A program made the translations under genes and the position numbers. Below are positions 1-7,945 of a stretch of DNA of 52,484 nt, piece after piece. The stretch's first letter is position 1, and every line of letters starts with the position of its first letter. Below the pieces are notes generated by a model that made no database searches, was not told the origin of the DNA, and saw only the letters and a list, made by a program, of their open reading frames with translations. The DNA comes from Hyphomonadaceae bacterium (GTDB lineage Bacteria; Pseudomonadota; Alphaproteobacteria; Caulobacterales; Aquidulcibacteraceae), in contig WRPI01000008.1 in NCBI GenBank assembly GCA_009773395.1, forward strand, positions 1 to 52,484. Direction: 5' to 3'.

Positions 1-588
1 GCTGACACTTCATTGAGCACTTCGGTATCAACTGAATCATCAGATCGTGCATCGGCTGACACTTCATTGAGCACTGCTGCTTCAACTGAATCATCAGATC
101 GTGCATCGGCTGACACTTCATTGAGCACTTCGGTATCAACTGAAATTTCAGACCGCACTTCGGCTGACACTTCATTGAGCACTTCGGTATCAACTGAAGC
201 TTCGGATCGTGCATCTGCTGACACTTCATTGAGCACTGCTGCTTCAACTGAAGCTTCGGATCGTGCATCTGCTGACACTTCATTGAGCACTTCGGTATCA
301 ACTGAATCATCAGATCGTGCATCGGCTGACACTTCATTGAGCACTTCGGTTTCAACTGAAGCTTCGGACCGTGCATCGGCTGACACTTCATTGAGCACAT
401 CGGTATCAACAGAAGCTTCGGATCGTGCATCGGCTGACACTTCATTGAGCACTGCTGCATCAACTGAATCATCAACTCGTGCATCAGCTGACACTTCATT
501 GAGCACTTCGGTATCAACAGAAGCTTCGGATCGTGCATCGGCTGACACTTCATTGAGCACTGCTGCATCAACTTTCGGTATCAACTGA
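1..588 (+). CDS. Trimeric autotransporter adhesin, passenger repeats (partial; frame ends by frameshift)
   Basis: This is the passenger stalk of a surface adhesin that would be exported through its own C-terminal trimeric barrel. The frame is open from base 1, so the gene starts upstream of the window; the TTG at 13 is not a real start. It consists of about ten tandem copies of an 18-residue unit of the type ADTSLSTSVSTEASDRAS, over half Ser/Thr, with Glu and Arg at fixed places four residues apart. The frame stops at 586-588, just after an out-of-register junction where a GCTGCATCAACT block meets TTCGGTATCAAC. Dropping one T of the run at 573-575 joins this frame to the one that continues to 1744. 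I read it as one gene carrying a +1 frameshift, real or from assembly of the repeats. Confidence 0.8.
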   Translation, partial: ADTSLSTSVSTESSDRASADTSLSTAASTESSDRASADTSLSTSVSTEISDRTSADTSLSTSVSTEASDRASADTSLSTAASTEASDRASADTSLSTSVSTESSDRASADTSLSTSVSTEASDRASADTSLSTSVSTEASDRASADTSLSTAASTESSTRASADTSLSTSVSTEASDRASADTSLSTAASTFGIN

Positions 589-1400
589 AACTTCAGACCG
601 TGTCGCAGCTGACGCATCATTGACAACTTCAGTATCAACTGAAGCTTCAATCCGTGCTGTTGCTGACGCTTCATTGACTTCGCACAATGTGTTGCAAGAT
701 ACTCTTATCTCAATCAACGCAGCGAATATCACAACTGAAATCGGCAACCGTATTGCTGGTGATACTTCATTGACTGCTTCAGTATCAACTGAAACTTCAC
801 TTCGCTTGTCGGCTGATGTTTCATTGAGCACTTCTGCTTCAACTGAAATGTCGGTTCGTGCATCTGCTGATACGTCACTAAGCACTGCTGCTTCAACTGA
901 AGCTTCAACTCGTGGTTCGGCTGACACTTCACTAAGCACTTGGGCTTCATCAGAAGGTTCAACTCGTGCATCTGCTGATACTTCACTAAGCACTTCAGTA
1001 TCAACTGAAGCTTCGGATCGTGCATCTGCTGATACTTCATTGAGCACTGCTGCTTCAACTGAAATGTCGGTTCGTGCATCTGCTGATACATCACTAAGCA
1101 CTGCGGCTTCGACTGAAGCTTCAACTCGTGCATCTGCTGATACATCACTAAGCACTTGGGCTTCTTCAGAAGGTTCAACTCGTGCATCTGCTGATACGTC
1201 ACTAAGCACTGCTGCTTCGACTGAAATGTCGGTTCGTGCATCTGCTGATACATCACTAAGCACTTGGGCTTCGTCAGAAGGTTCAACTCGTGCATCGGCT
1301 GATACGTCACTAAGCACTTGGGCTTCGTCAGAAGGTTCAACTCGTGCATCTGCTGATACATCACTAAGCACTGCGGTTGTCGCTGAAGCAACAACTCGTG
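1..1400 (+). repeat. 54-bp tandem repeat array in the adhesin
   Basis: About 25 direct copies of a 54-base unit encode the 18-residue repeat, interrupted around 590-820 by more diverged copies. Copies in 1-570 are nearly identical, with blocks alternating between TCGGTA (Ser-Val) and GCTGCT (Ala-Ala). Copies in 820-1380 use different synonymous codons (TCACTAAGC instead of TCATTGAGC), so there are two sub-arrays with separate amplification histories. The nearly identical copies are prone to slippage and to mis-assembly. Confidence 0.9.
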
Positions 1401-1744
1401 CTGCTGCTGATACGTCATTGACCACTGCGGTTGGCGCTCAGAACGCAATCATCAACACTCACACCAATCAAATCGCTAATTTGACTTCGGGTCTTGCCCG
1501 CGCAAATAACCGGATTGATACTGCGAACCAAGGTATCGCAATGGGCTTCGCAATGAATGCGGCTCCATTGAACTTGGCACCAGGTGAAGGTGGCGCGTCA
1601 TTCGGCGTCGGCACGTTCGAAGGTGAAGTAGCGGTTGCTGTGAAACTCCAAGGCATGTCTGCTGATGGTGTTGGCTACGGCCTATCAATCGGTGCATCAG
1701 ATGGTGCAGTCGGAGTTGGTGCTGGAATTGGATTTAAATTCTAA
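575..1744 (+). CDS. Trimeric autotransporter adhesin, repeats and YadA-type membrane anchor (C-terminal part)
   Basis: This continues the same adhesin in the second frame; 575 is where the frame resumes after the frameshift, not a start codon. The repeat SVSTETSDR picks up at once. A more divergent stretch (about 600-820) is followed by about eleven further 18-residue repeats, including variants with a WASSEGSTR core. From about 1440 comes a coiled-coil neck (HTNQIANLTSGLARANNRID) and a short YadA-type anchor with GFAMNAAP, a Pro-Gly-rich loop and alternating beta strands. It ends in GIGFKF, whose terminal Phe is typical of outer-membrane barrels recognised by BAM. In this family three anchors form one 12-stranded barrel. 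A strong terminator follows. The Ser/Thr richness and the putative glycosyltransferases downstream suggest that the stalk may be glycosylated (inference). Confidence 0.85.
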   Translation, partial: SVSTETSDRVAADASLTTSVSTEASIRAVADASLTSHNVLQDTLISINAANITTEIGNRIAGDTSLTASVSTETSLRLSADVSLSTSASTEMSVRASADTSLSTAASTEASTRGSADTSLSTWASSEGSTRASADTSLSTSVSTEASDRASADTSLSTAASTEMSVRASADTSLSTAASTEASTRASADTSLSTWASSEGSTRASADTSLSTAASTEMSVRASADTSLSTWASSEGSTRASADTSLSTWASSEGSTRASADTSLSTAVVAEATTRAAADTSLTTAVGAQNAIINTHTNQIANLTSGLARANNRIDTANQGIAMGFAMNAAPLNLAPGEGGASFGVGTFEGEVAVAVKLQGMSADGVGYGLSIGASDGAVGVGAGIGFKF

Positions 1745-1767
1745 TTTCACACTGATATGAAAAAGAG

Positions 1768-1797
1768 CGGGCCAGCAGAAATGTTGGCCCGTTTTTT
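1768..1797 (+). terminator. Rho-independent terminator after the adhesin
   Basis: A 10-bp GC-rich stem (CGGGCCAGCA paired with TGTTGGCCCG, one G-U pair) closes on a GAAA loop and is followed by six T. It lies 24 bases after the adhesin stop and ten bases before the first in-frame TTG of the next gene, so the adhesin is probably transcribed separately from the downstream genes. Confidence 0.9.
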
Positions 1798-1833
1798 CTT
1801 GTCTAATTGAATACAATTTTGCAGGTAAAAAAT

Positions 1834-2952
1834 TTGTCGAATAGAGCGAGAATAAAAATTGGCATAACAGCAATTGCCGAAGCTGATGAACACCATACAC
1901 TTTGGGCAAATGGCGTTGGCCAAAATATTGCCTATTTGGCGCTCCTGCTACAAAGGCTAGATATAGTTGACAGCGTTTATATTATTTCTTGCCCCGACAG
2001 CGACACCAACCCAATTTCCAAGATTTTTGGCCTTAAAACCATTGGTATGGACTATGCCATTGCCAATCTTGATATTGTGATTGAAATGGGCATTCGCGCG
2101 GCGCAACCTCACCAAATTGAGGCATTGCGCAAACGCGGCGGCAAGACCGTCACTTATATCGCTGGCAATACAATGGTAATGAATCTTGAAGGCTTGGCCG
2201 GCAGGACAGAATTTACAGATTGGGTAAATCCACTGGGTTGGGATGCGGCGTGGGTAACACCGCAGCACTGGCACACCAATCGCGCATATATCACGCTGAC
2301 CAGATCCAAAAACACTTCCATTGCGCCGCATTTATGGGATCCAGTTTGCTTAAATCAAAGCGCATTTGAAACCAGTCGCAATATTTTTTACAAGACGCCA
2401 GATGAAAAATCATGGTCGCTCGGATGTTTCGACCCCAATGTAAATGTGGTTAAGACATTTCATCTTCCATTATTGGCAACAGAAAATGCTTATCGTCAAT
2501 GCCCCGATTTAATTGATAAAATAACATTGTTTTGCGCTAAGAAAATTGAATCAACTGTCCACGTCAGGGAGTTTTTCGCGAGCCTCAATCTCGGGCGAGA
2601 CAATAAAATAGTGCCCGAATCACGCTGGCGCTTACTCGATATGATTGGCAAACGCGTGAATGCTGTTGTTGCGCATCAATGGCAAAATAATTTGAATTAC
2701 GTCTATTGGGAAGTATTATATCTCGGATGGCCATTGATACATAATTCAACCGAATTTGCTGATGTTGGTTATTATTTCCCTGAATTTGACCCTATAAAGG
2801 GCGGTGAAGCCATGTGCGAGGGCCTAGAAAATCATGATGAGTTGCGAGTAAAACAAGCTGATGCTATACGGCAAACATTGTGGCGTTTCAGCATTGAAAA
2901 CCCAAAAGTGCAGGCTCGCTATACGGAATTAATTGAGGAAGTACTCGGATGA
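1834..2952 (+). CDS. DUF2827-type putative GT-B glycosyltransferase, copy 1
   Basis: First of four paralogues (here 372 aa) that resemble the uncharacterised family DUF2827. I take TTG 1834 as the start because the protein then begins MSNRARIKIGI, matching copy 3 (MNKARVKIGI); an upstream TTG at 1807 is also open. It has no signal peptide, so it is cytoplasmic. The N-terminal half carries KIGI followed by LWANGVGQNIAYLALLLQRL, like the sugar-acceptor Rossmann domain of GT-B enzymes. The middle has IAPHLWDP and FDPNVNVVKTFHLPLL. The C-terminal half has VVAHQWQNNLNYVYWEVLYL, then GWPLIHNS, the kind of Glu-containing helix-loop that holds the donor nucleotide in GT-B folds. The function is inferred from fold-like pattern and context, not from a characterised member. 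Its stop overlaps the next start (ATGA). Confidence 0.75.
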   Translation: MSNRARIKIGITAIAEADEHHTLWANGVGQNIAYLALLLQRLDIVDSVYIISCPDSDTNPISKIFGLKTIGMDYAIANLDIVIEMGIRAAQPHQIEALRKRGGKTVTYIAGNTMVMNLEGLAGRTEFTDWVNPLGWDAAWVTPQHWHTNRAYITLTRSKNTSIAPHLWDPVCLNQSAFETSRNIFYKTPDEKSWSLGCFDPNVNVVKTFHLPLLATENAYRQCPDLIDKITLFCAKKIESTVHVREFFASLNLGRDNKIVPESRWRLLDMIGKRVNAVVAHQWQNNLNYVYWEVLYLGWPLIHNSTEFADVGYYFPEFDPIKGGEAMCEGLENHDELRVKQADAIRQTLWRFSIENPKVQARYTELIEEVLG

Positions 2953-3647
2953 AATCAAATACCAAGTATTTAGTTATTGCGACGACCGCAATTTTTGGCA
3001 TTGCCAGCTTGACCCAATTTGGCGCGTTACAAGCTCAACCAAGTTGGAATCCGCCGACGCCAGCCGCGCCAGCCAAGGCCAAAAAAGCCCCAGCGCCGGC
3101 TCCATTGCCAAAAGCCCCAGCCGCACCAAAAGCACCACCTGCAAGCGCACCCGCCGCAAAGGCCGCCGCTCCCGCCGCGCCGCCGCAACCTGTGCAAATG
3201 ACAGCAGCTCCGGGCTTAACAGGCGCGGAACTCGCGGCGAAAATTGATAATACGATTGCCACATTGCGAATAACGACTTGTGCGGGGCGCATTAAACAGG
3301 CCCTAATTGCGCTTTCGGCCAACCAGCCAGCAAACTTCTTTTTTGAACCAATGGCAGTGGATGCCAATAGCGCAACCAATGTAATAACCATGGAAAGCAA
3401 TGCGGGTCCGGGCGATATTCGCTATACAATTCTCCATGTGAACCCAAATTGCCAAGGCACTTATGAGCAGACAATATATTGGAACACGACTTGCCAAATG
3501 ACAAAAGCCAGCTTTTTCCCGAATTTTATCAATGACCGCATGATACAGCAGCATATTCAGTCTTATCGAGTTGGTAATAATCTGCAATTGTCGCTTATTC
3601 CTACTCCGACGGGTTGTATTTCAGTGAAAAAAGAGATGTTTAGATAG
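2949..3647 (+). CDS. Exported Pro/Ala/Lys-rich hypothetical protein
   Basis: A 232-residue protein I cannot assign to a family. An N-terminal signal peptide (MKSNTKYLVIATTAIFGIAS, with likely cleavage after LQAQP) sends it to the periplasm. Residues about 30-85 are a low-complexity Pro-Ala-Lys linker resembling envelope-spanning linkers. A folded domain from about residue 95 holds Cys in TTCAGRIK, NPNCQGTY, NTTCQMT and TGCISVK, which could form two disulfides. The start overlaps the stop of DUF2827 copy 1 by ATGA, implying translational coupling, and copy 2 begins 32 bases after its end. It is therefore probably a working part of the same locus, perhaps in adhesin secretion or surface display (inference). 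Confidence 0.75.
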   Translation: MKSNTKYLVIATTAIFGIASLTQFGALQAQPSWNPPTPAAPAKAKKAPAPAPLPKAPAAPKAPPASAPAAKAAAPAAPPQPVQMTAAPGLTGAELAAKIDNTIATLRITTCAGRIKQALIALSANQPANFFFEPMAVDANSATNVITMESNAGPGDIRYTILHVNPNCQGTYEQTIYWNTTCQMTKASFFPNFINDRMIQQHIQSYRVGNNLQLSLIPTPTGCISVKKEMFR

Positions 3648-3679
3648 AATAGCGCCGTGAAGAGGGAAGCGAAGCAAAA

Positions 3680-4828
3680 ATGGTAAGTCAAAGAAAAAAA
3701 TATTGCATTGGCATAACAATAGAAGTCAAAGCCGATGGCACGTTTTCGTTCTTCAATAATGGCTTAAGGCAAAATGTAATTTTCTTATATAAATTGTTCG
3801 CTGCTTCGCCAAATTGCGAAAAAGTCTATTTAATCCATAATAATACGCCCGCAAAAGAACCATTTCCAAGCGAATTGGGGCTGGGCGAAGTCCTGTTCGT
3901 GTCGGCGGCTGAAATGCCCGAAGATCTCGATTATCTTATTGTTTTAGGCGCGGGAATTGAAATAAAAACTCTTAAAAGAATGCGCTCCGAAGGCAAAAAA
4001 ATCATCTTTTACAAAGGCGGCAATGGTGCGATTATTTCAATCGAAGCGACCATTTCCAAAGATGTTGATAAAGACGCAGAAAAATACGGAAATTATGATT
4101 GTTGCGATTCAATTTGGATGACACCGCAGCATATTCATACTTATAAAGGCTGGTGCGAAACCATTTATCGCTGCCCAGTGCATGAAGTGCCACAAGTTTG
4201 GGATCCAAGTTTCAAGCTTTTGCAATCGGAAAAAGTGCGAACAGATTATGGCTATCAGCCTGGCAAAAAAGACTGGCGCATAAGCATTTTTGACCCCAAT
4301 GTGACTGTTATGAAAACCAGCCATTTGCCGACCATGGTCTGTGAATATGCGTTCCGTTTGGCTCCCGACAAAATCAAAACAGTTTATATTACCAATTCAT
4401 TGCAATTCCAAACTAACACCCATTTCGTGAGTTTTGTAAGTGCGATGACCGCCTATAAGGCTGGCAAAATGACAGTGGAAGCCCGTTTCCATGCCTGGGA
4501 ATTTTTAACAACTCATACTGACGCCGTGGTCACTCACCATTGGGAAAATGGGTTGAATTATTTGTATTATGAAGTGCTTTATGGCAATTATCCGCTAATC
4601 CATAATTCTGAATTCATCAAAGATTATGGCTATTATTACAAGGATTTTGACCCCGAAGATGGTGGGCGCGTCCTAATAGAAGCTTTTGACAAGCACGATG
4701 CGAATTTGAAACAATATGCGGCGAAAAATGCTGAATTATTCGCACGGCTTGACCCGACATCACCTGAAAACATTGCATTGCACGAAAAATTACTGTTTGA
4801 AACCAAGCGCAATCTTGCGTTTGACTAG
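3680..4828 (+). CDS. DUF2827-type putative GT-B glycosyltransferase, copy 2 (divergent)
   Basis: 382 residues, the most diverged of the four paralogues. It keeps the frame of the family: CIGITIEVKADGTFSFFNNG then LRQNVIFLYKLF at the N-terminus, VPQVWDPSFK and FDPNVTVMKTSHLPTM in the middle, and DAVVTHHWENGLNYLYYEVL followed by YGNYPLIHNSEF near the C-terminus. The IELGIR-like block of the other copies is replaced by GAGIEIKTLKRM, and the C-terminal tail is different and longer, so it may use another donor or acceptor. It starts at ATG with an upstream AGAGGGA. The next gene begins 17 bases after its stop. It is cytoplasmic by absence of a signal peptide. Confidence 0.7.
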   Translation: MVSQRKKYCIGITIEVKADGTFSFFNNGLRQNVIFLYKLFAASPNCEKVYLIHNNTPAKEPFPSELGLGEVLFVSAAEMPEDLDYLIVLGAGIEIKTLKRMRSEGKKIIFYKGGNGAIISIEATISKDVDKDAEKYGNYDCCDSIWMTPQHIHTYKGWCETIYRCPVHEVPQVWDPSFKLLQSEKVRTDYGYQPGKKDWRISIFDPNVTVMKTSHLPTMVCEYAFRLAPDKIKTVYITNSLQFQTNTHFVSFVSAMTAYKAGKMTVEARFHAWEFLTTHTDAVVTHHWENGLNYLYYEVLYGNYPLIHNSEFIKDYGYYYKDFDPEDGGRVLIEAFDKHDANLKQYAAKNAELFARLDPTSPENIALHEKLLFETKRNLAFD

Positions 4829-4845
4829 ACCAAAAGTGAGACGTT

Positions 4846-5961
4846 TTGAACAAAGCTAGGGTGAAAATTGGCATTTCCGTTGTAGGAAATAAAAACGCGG
4901 TTCAAACCCTATGGGCCAGCGGAATGGGGCAAAATATCGCTTTCTTGGCATTATTGATGCGGCGGTTGGATGTTGTTGAAAGTGTTTGCTTGGTTAGTTG
5001 TCCAAATGGGAATAGCCACCCCCTCGGCGATCTGTTCGGAATACCAGTTGTTCCGCTCGACGATGCTCTGGTGCAATTGGACATAATTATTGAATTTGGG
5101 TCACGCATTACACATCCTGCGCAAGTTGAAACTCTGCATAAGCATGGCGGCAAATTGGTCACTTATATTGCTGGCAACACGCTTGTCATGACCCTTGAAG
5201 CAATCGCGAGAGAAGCCAAAAATGGCGATGTTGTAAGCCCAGAACGCTATGACGCAGCATGGGTCTTGCCGCACCACTATAAGACTAACCACGCCTATAC
5301 CAAACTCACGATGGCCGATAAAACCAGCATCGCGCCTTATATATGGGATCCGGTTTGCTTGATGCAGGCGGCATATTCAATGGCGCGCAACCCATTTTAC
5401 AAAAAGCCAGAAAATAAAGGCTGGATGATTGGTTGTTTTGAGCCCAATGTAAACGTAGTCAAAACTTTTCATTTGCCATTATTGGTTACCGAAAATGCCT
5501 ATCGCTTGCAGCCAGATTTAATATCGCGAATAATGCTTTTTTGCACGTCACATTTGCTTGAATTTGCCCACGTCAAAGAGTTTTTCGCGAGCTTAAAACT
5601 TGGCCAAGACAATAAGATATTGCCCGATATTCGTAGGATATTGATAGAGACTTTTGGTGGCCATGTGAATGCGGTTGTAACTCATCAATGGGAAAACCAA
5701 TTAAATAATCTATATTTCGAAGTTCTGTATCTTGGTTGGCCGCTAATCCATAATTCTTTGCAATTTGAAAATCTTGGCCATTATTACCCCGAGTTTGACC
5801 CAAAAAAAGGTGGCGAAATAATGTGTGAAGGCCTAAACAATCATGATGAAATTCGTGAAAAGCAATCTGGTGAGCTTAAGGACACATTGTGGCGATTTAG
5901 TATTGAAAACCACAAAGTGCAAGCAAGATACACCGAATTAATCGAAGAAGTCTTGGAATAG
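4846..5961 (+). CDS. DUF2827-type putative GT-B glycosyltransferase, copy 3
   Basis: 371 residues with a TTG start preceded by GTGAG, giving MNKARVKIGISVVGNKNAVQ. It is close to copies 1 and 4 over its whole length: LWASGMGQNIAFLALLMRRL, IIEFGSRITHPAQVETL, IAPYIWDPVC, FEPNVNVVKTFHLPLLVTEN, NAVVTHQWENQLNNLYFEVL and YLGWPLIHNS, and the shared C-terminus KVQARYTELIEEVLE. That identical tail ends copies 1, 3 and 4 and shows recent duplication. A small hairpin (5964-5985) separates it from the following MAPEG gene. The reaction is unknown; a cytosolic transferase acting on the Ser/Thr-rich adhesin is the working idea. Confidence 0.75.
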   Translation: MNKARVKIGISVVGNKNAVQTLWASGMGQNIAFLALLMRRLDVVESVCLVSCPNGNSHPLGDLFGIPVVPLDDALVQLDIIIEFGSRITHPAQVETLHKHGGKLVTYIAGNTLVMTLEAIAREAKNGDVVSPERYDAAWVLPHHYKTNHAYTKLTMADKTSIAPYIWDPVCLMQAAYSMARNPFYKKPENKGWMIGCFEPNVNVVKTFHLPLLVTENAYRLQPDLISRIMLFCTSHLLEFAHVKEFFASLKLGQDNKILPDIRRILIETFGGHVNAVVTHQWENQLNNLYFEVLYLGWPLIHNSLQFENLGHYYPEFDPKKGGEIMCEGLNNHDEIREKQSGELKDTLWRFSIENHKVQARYTELIEEVLE

Positions 5962-6005
5962 ACACTCCGCCGAAATCGGGGGAGTAAAAGAGGGAGATTT
6001 GAATA

Positions 6006-6485
6006 ATGAATGCTCTTAGTTTTGGAAATCCAGTTTTCGCAACCTTTGCAATCGCCGCCACTTTGATGATATTAAAAGCCATCAGTATGTCGTGGTTAAC
6101 CGTTGCTCGTATGATGCAAGTCAAAGGGGGCTATCGCTCACCCGAAGACATTAAAAAAACGCCGCTTAACCCCAACCCCAATCCAGCACAACTTGAACCT
6201 GACGAACGGGTCGATCGTATAAGGCGGATTCAGTTGAATGACCTTGAAAACTTACCATATTTCCTCTTTGTCGGCTTGCTTTTTGTAATTACAGAGCCAT
6301 CACTTTTGCTCGCGCAATTGCTTTTTTATGGCTATGTGGTGTCGCGGTTGCTACATTTCTGCGCATATTTTACGGCTCAAACCCATGATATGCGCGCCAC
6401 ATTGTGGACCATTGGGTCGTTGATGTTAATTTTTATGGCCGTTAAAGTTTTGCTCCACGCTCTAGGGTCAGGACTCATTGAATAG
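6006..6485 (+). CDS. MAPEG family membrane protein (microsomal glutathione S-transferase-like)
   Basis: 159 residues with four predicted membrane helices, the size and layout of MAPEG proteins. The family signature is visible in RVDRIRRIQLNDLENLPYFL: a basic stretch then an Asn-Asp-Leu-Glu-Asn block ahead of the second helix, as in MGST1 and PGES-1 relatives that use glutathione in detoxification of lipid peroxides or electrophiles. The start ATG 6006 follows AGGGAGA. The last codons (about SGLIE and the stop) come from the left terminal repeat of a MITE-like element, so the original C-terminus has been replaced. Its place inside the DUF2827 array is odd and may be incidental. Confidence 0.8.
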   Translation: MNALSFGNPVFATFAIAATLMILKAISMSWLTVARMMQVKGGYRSPEDIKKTPLNPNPNPAQLEPDERVDRIRRIQLNDLENLPYFLFVGLLFVITEPSLLLAQLLFYGYVVSRLLHFCAYFTAQTHDMRATLWTIGSLMLIFMAVKVLLHALGSGLIE

Positions 6486-6622
6486 ACGAAAAGCCGCCAA
6501 AATGGCTTCATATTGGGCACAAATCTCACTCAAAGAGGCGATAAAGCCTCTTTTCGTGATCTTCGCACCCACTATTTTGCCATTTTAAAGGCTTTTTCGC
6601 CAATTCAATGGGTCCTGACCCT
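6464..6622. mobile_element. Palindromic MITE-like element with IS-type ends
   Basis: A 159-bp near-palindrome. The outer arms AGGGTCAGGACTCATTGAAT (6464-6483) and ATTCAATGGGTCCTGACCCT (6603-6622) are inverted copies with one mismatch. Pairing continues inward through AAAATGGC, GGGCAC/GGGTGC and CACTCAAAGAGGC around a GATAAA centre at about 6543. The GGGTCAGGACTCATTG end resembles those I associate with IS5-like insertion sequences, so this is probably a non-autonomous derivative; no transposase is encoded. No clear target duplication is seen. It supplies the stop codon of the MAPEG gene. Confidence 0.75.
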
Positions 6623-6804
6623 TGCGCAGTAGATTTTCAAGTGGAACTTGAAAACTGCGATGGCTTATTGCTTGGTCGCGCGATTTATCCATTCAAGCGA
6701 TTCCACGTGAATGAATCGCGCTCTATGCATTTGACATCGGCTCGTAAATTGCTATCGAAGCAAAATGAATCGGTCGTAAACATATTGATTATCGGAAAAT
6801 AGGT
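6623..6804 (+). promoter_or_regulatory. Leader region with two hairpins before DUF2827 copy 4
   Basis: No convincing gene lies between the MITE and copy 4. A small frame open from 6608 begins inside the MITE end and matches nothing I know. There is a perfect 9-bp hairpin (TTTTCAAGT, loop GGA, ACTTGAAAA, 6634-6654) flanked by GCAG/CTGC, and a 7-bp hairpin GCGATTC/GAATCGC around 6698-6720. These could be leader-RNA structures or remains of the displaced DNA. I see no clear promoter. Confidence 0.35.
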
Positions 6805-7935
6805 TTGAGCGTGGTTTTGGCAAAAAAAGCAAGATTAAAAATTGGAATAACCGCGCATGCTGGCATAAAGCCAATCAATACGCTTTGGTCCAATGGCATT
6901 GGTCAAAATATTGGCTATTTGGCGCTATTATTGCGAAGACTGCAAATTGTGGACAGTGTTAATATCGTCAGCTGCCCTGACGGTGAAACCCACACATTAG
7001 GAACGATGTTCGGCCTACCCGTAGTTTCGATGGATACCGCGGCGGCCACACTGGATATCATTATTGAATTGGGTATTCGCGGTGCTCAGCCGCACCATAT
7101 TGACACTTTACGTAATCGCGGTGGAAAAATAATAAATTATGTTGCCGGCAATACTTTGGTTATTAATCTTGAAGCATTGGCGCGCGATACTGGCAATGGC
7201 GATTGGATAAATCCCAAAGGTTATGACGCCGTTTGGATAACTCCGCAGAATTGGCACACTAATCACGGCTATTTCAAGCTCACATATTCGCCAAAAACTT
7301 CGATTGCGCCACATATTTGGGATCCAGTTTGTCTCAATCAAGCGGCTTTTGATTTTAAGCATAGCCCTTTCTATAAAACCCCCAAAGAAAAAGCTTGGGC
7401 GCTTGGCTGTTTTGAGCCCAACATAAACGTCTATAAAACTTTCCATTTATCGCTATTAACAGCCGAAAATGCATATCGGCAAAGGCCAGATTTAGTTGGG
7501 CGCTTGCTGTTGTTTGGCGCTTATAAATTGCGCGAGACTGCCCATCTCACTGAGCTTTTCGCGAGCCTTAAGCTGGGGCAGGACAAGAAAGTATTTGTTG
7601 AAAATCGCCTATTGCTTGCAGAAATTATGGGGCGCGATATCAATGCCGTTGTATCCCACCAATGGCAAAATAATTTGAATTATCTCTATTGGGAAGTTCT
7701 GTATCTTGGCTGGCCGCTTATCCATAATTCGATACAATTTTCTGATGTTGGCTATTATTATCCCGAATTTGATCCAAAAAAAGGTGGCGAAATAATGGTC
7801 GATGGCCTTGAAAACCACAATGAATATCGGGTGAAGCAGGCCGATGCCATACGTGAAACCCTTTTCCGTTACAGTATTGAAAACCCAAAAGTGCAAGCCA
7901 GATATACCGAACTAATTGAGGAAGCTATGTCTTAG
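6805..7935 (+). CDS. DUF2827-type putative GT-B glycosyltransferase, copy 4
   Basis: 376 residues from TTG 6805; an in-frame TTG at 6817 would give MAKKARLKIGI, aligned exactly with the other copies, and may be the true start. The features are LWSNGIGQNIGYLALLLRRL, IIELGIRGAQPHHIDTLRNR, IAPHIWDPVC, FEPNINVYKTFHLSLL, NAVVSHQWQNNLNYLYWEVL, YLGWPLIHNS and the common tail KVQARYTELIEEAM. It is closest to copy 1 (the HQWQNNLNY block and FSDVGYYYPEF). It is cytoplasmic, with no membrane segments. It is followed at once by the GH5 gene, whose ribosome-binding site overlaps this stop, so the two are probably one transcript. Confidence 0.75.
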   Translation: MSVVLAKKARLKIGITAHAGIKPINTLWSNGIGQNIGYLALLLRRLQIVDSVNIVSCPDGETHTLGTMFGLPVVSMDTAAATLDIIIELGIRGAQPHHIDTLRNRGGKIINYVAGNTLVINLEALARDTGNGDWINPKGYDAVWITPQNWHTNHGYFKLTYSPKTSIAPHIWDPVCLNQAAFDFKHSPFYKTPKEKAWALGCFEPNINVYKTFHLSLLTAENAYRQRPDLVGRLLLFGAYKLRETAHLTELFASLKLGQDKKVFVENRLLLAEIMGRDINAVVSHQWQNNLNYLYWEVLYLGWPLIHNSIQFSDVGYYYPEFDPKKGGEIMVDGLENHNEYRVKQADAIRETLFRYSIENPKVQARYTELIEEAMS

Positions 7936-7945
7936 GGGATTTAAG

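Noticed and set aside
1-570. CRISPR-like regular repetition
   Set aside because: Repeats are contiguous 54-base coding units without unique spacers and encode an 18-residue stalk repeat.
568-1425. Long open frames on the minus strand opposite the adhesin repeats
   Set aside because: They mirror the 54-base repeat and its codon use; no ribosome-binding site, no known family, and the plus strand encodes a clear adhesin with anchor.
2933-3264. Overlapping frames within the exported Pro/Ala-rich gene
   Set aside because: GC-rich low-complexity codons open all frames here; only the frame with a signal peptide and ATGA coupling is credible.
6608-6802. 64-codon open frame after the MAPEG gene
   Set aside because: It starts inside the MITE terminal repeat, has no ribosome-binding site and no recognisable motif; hairpins lie through it.
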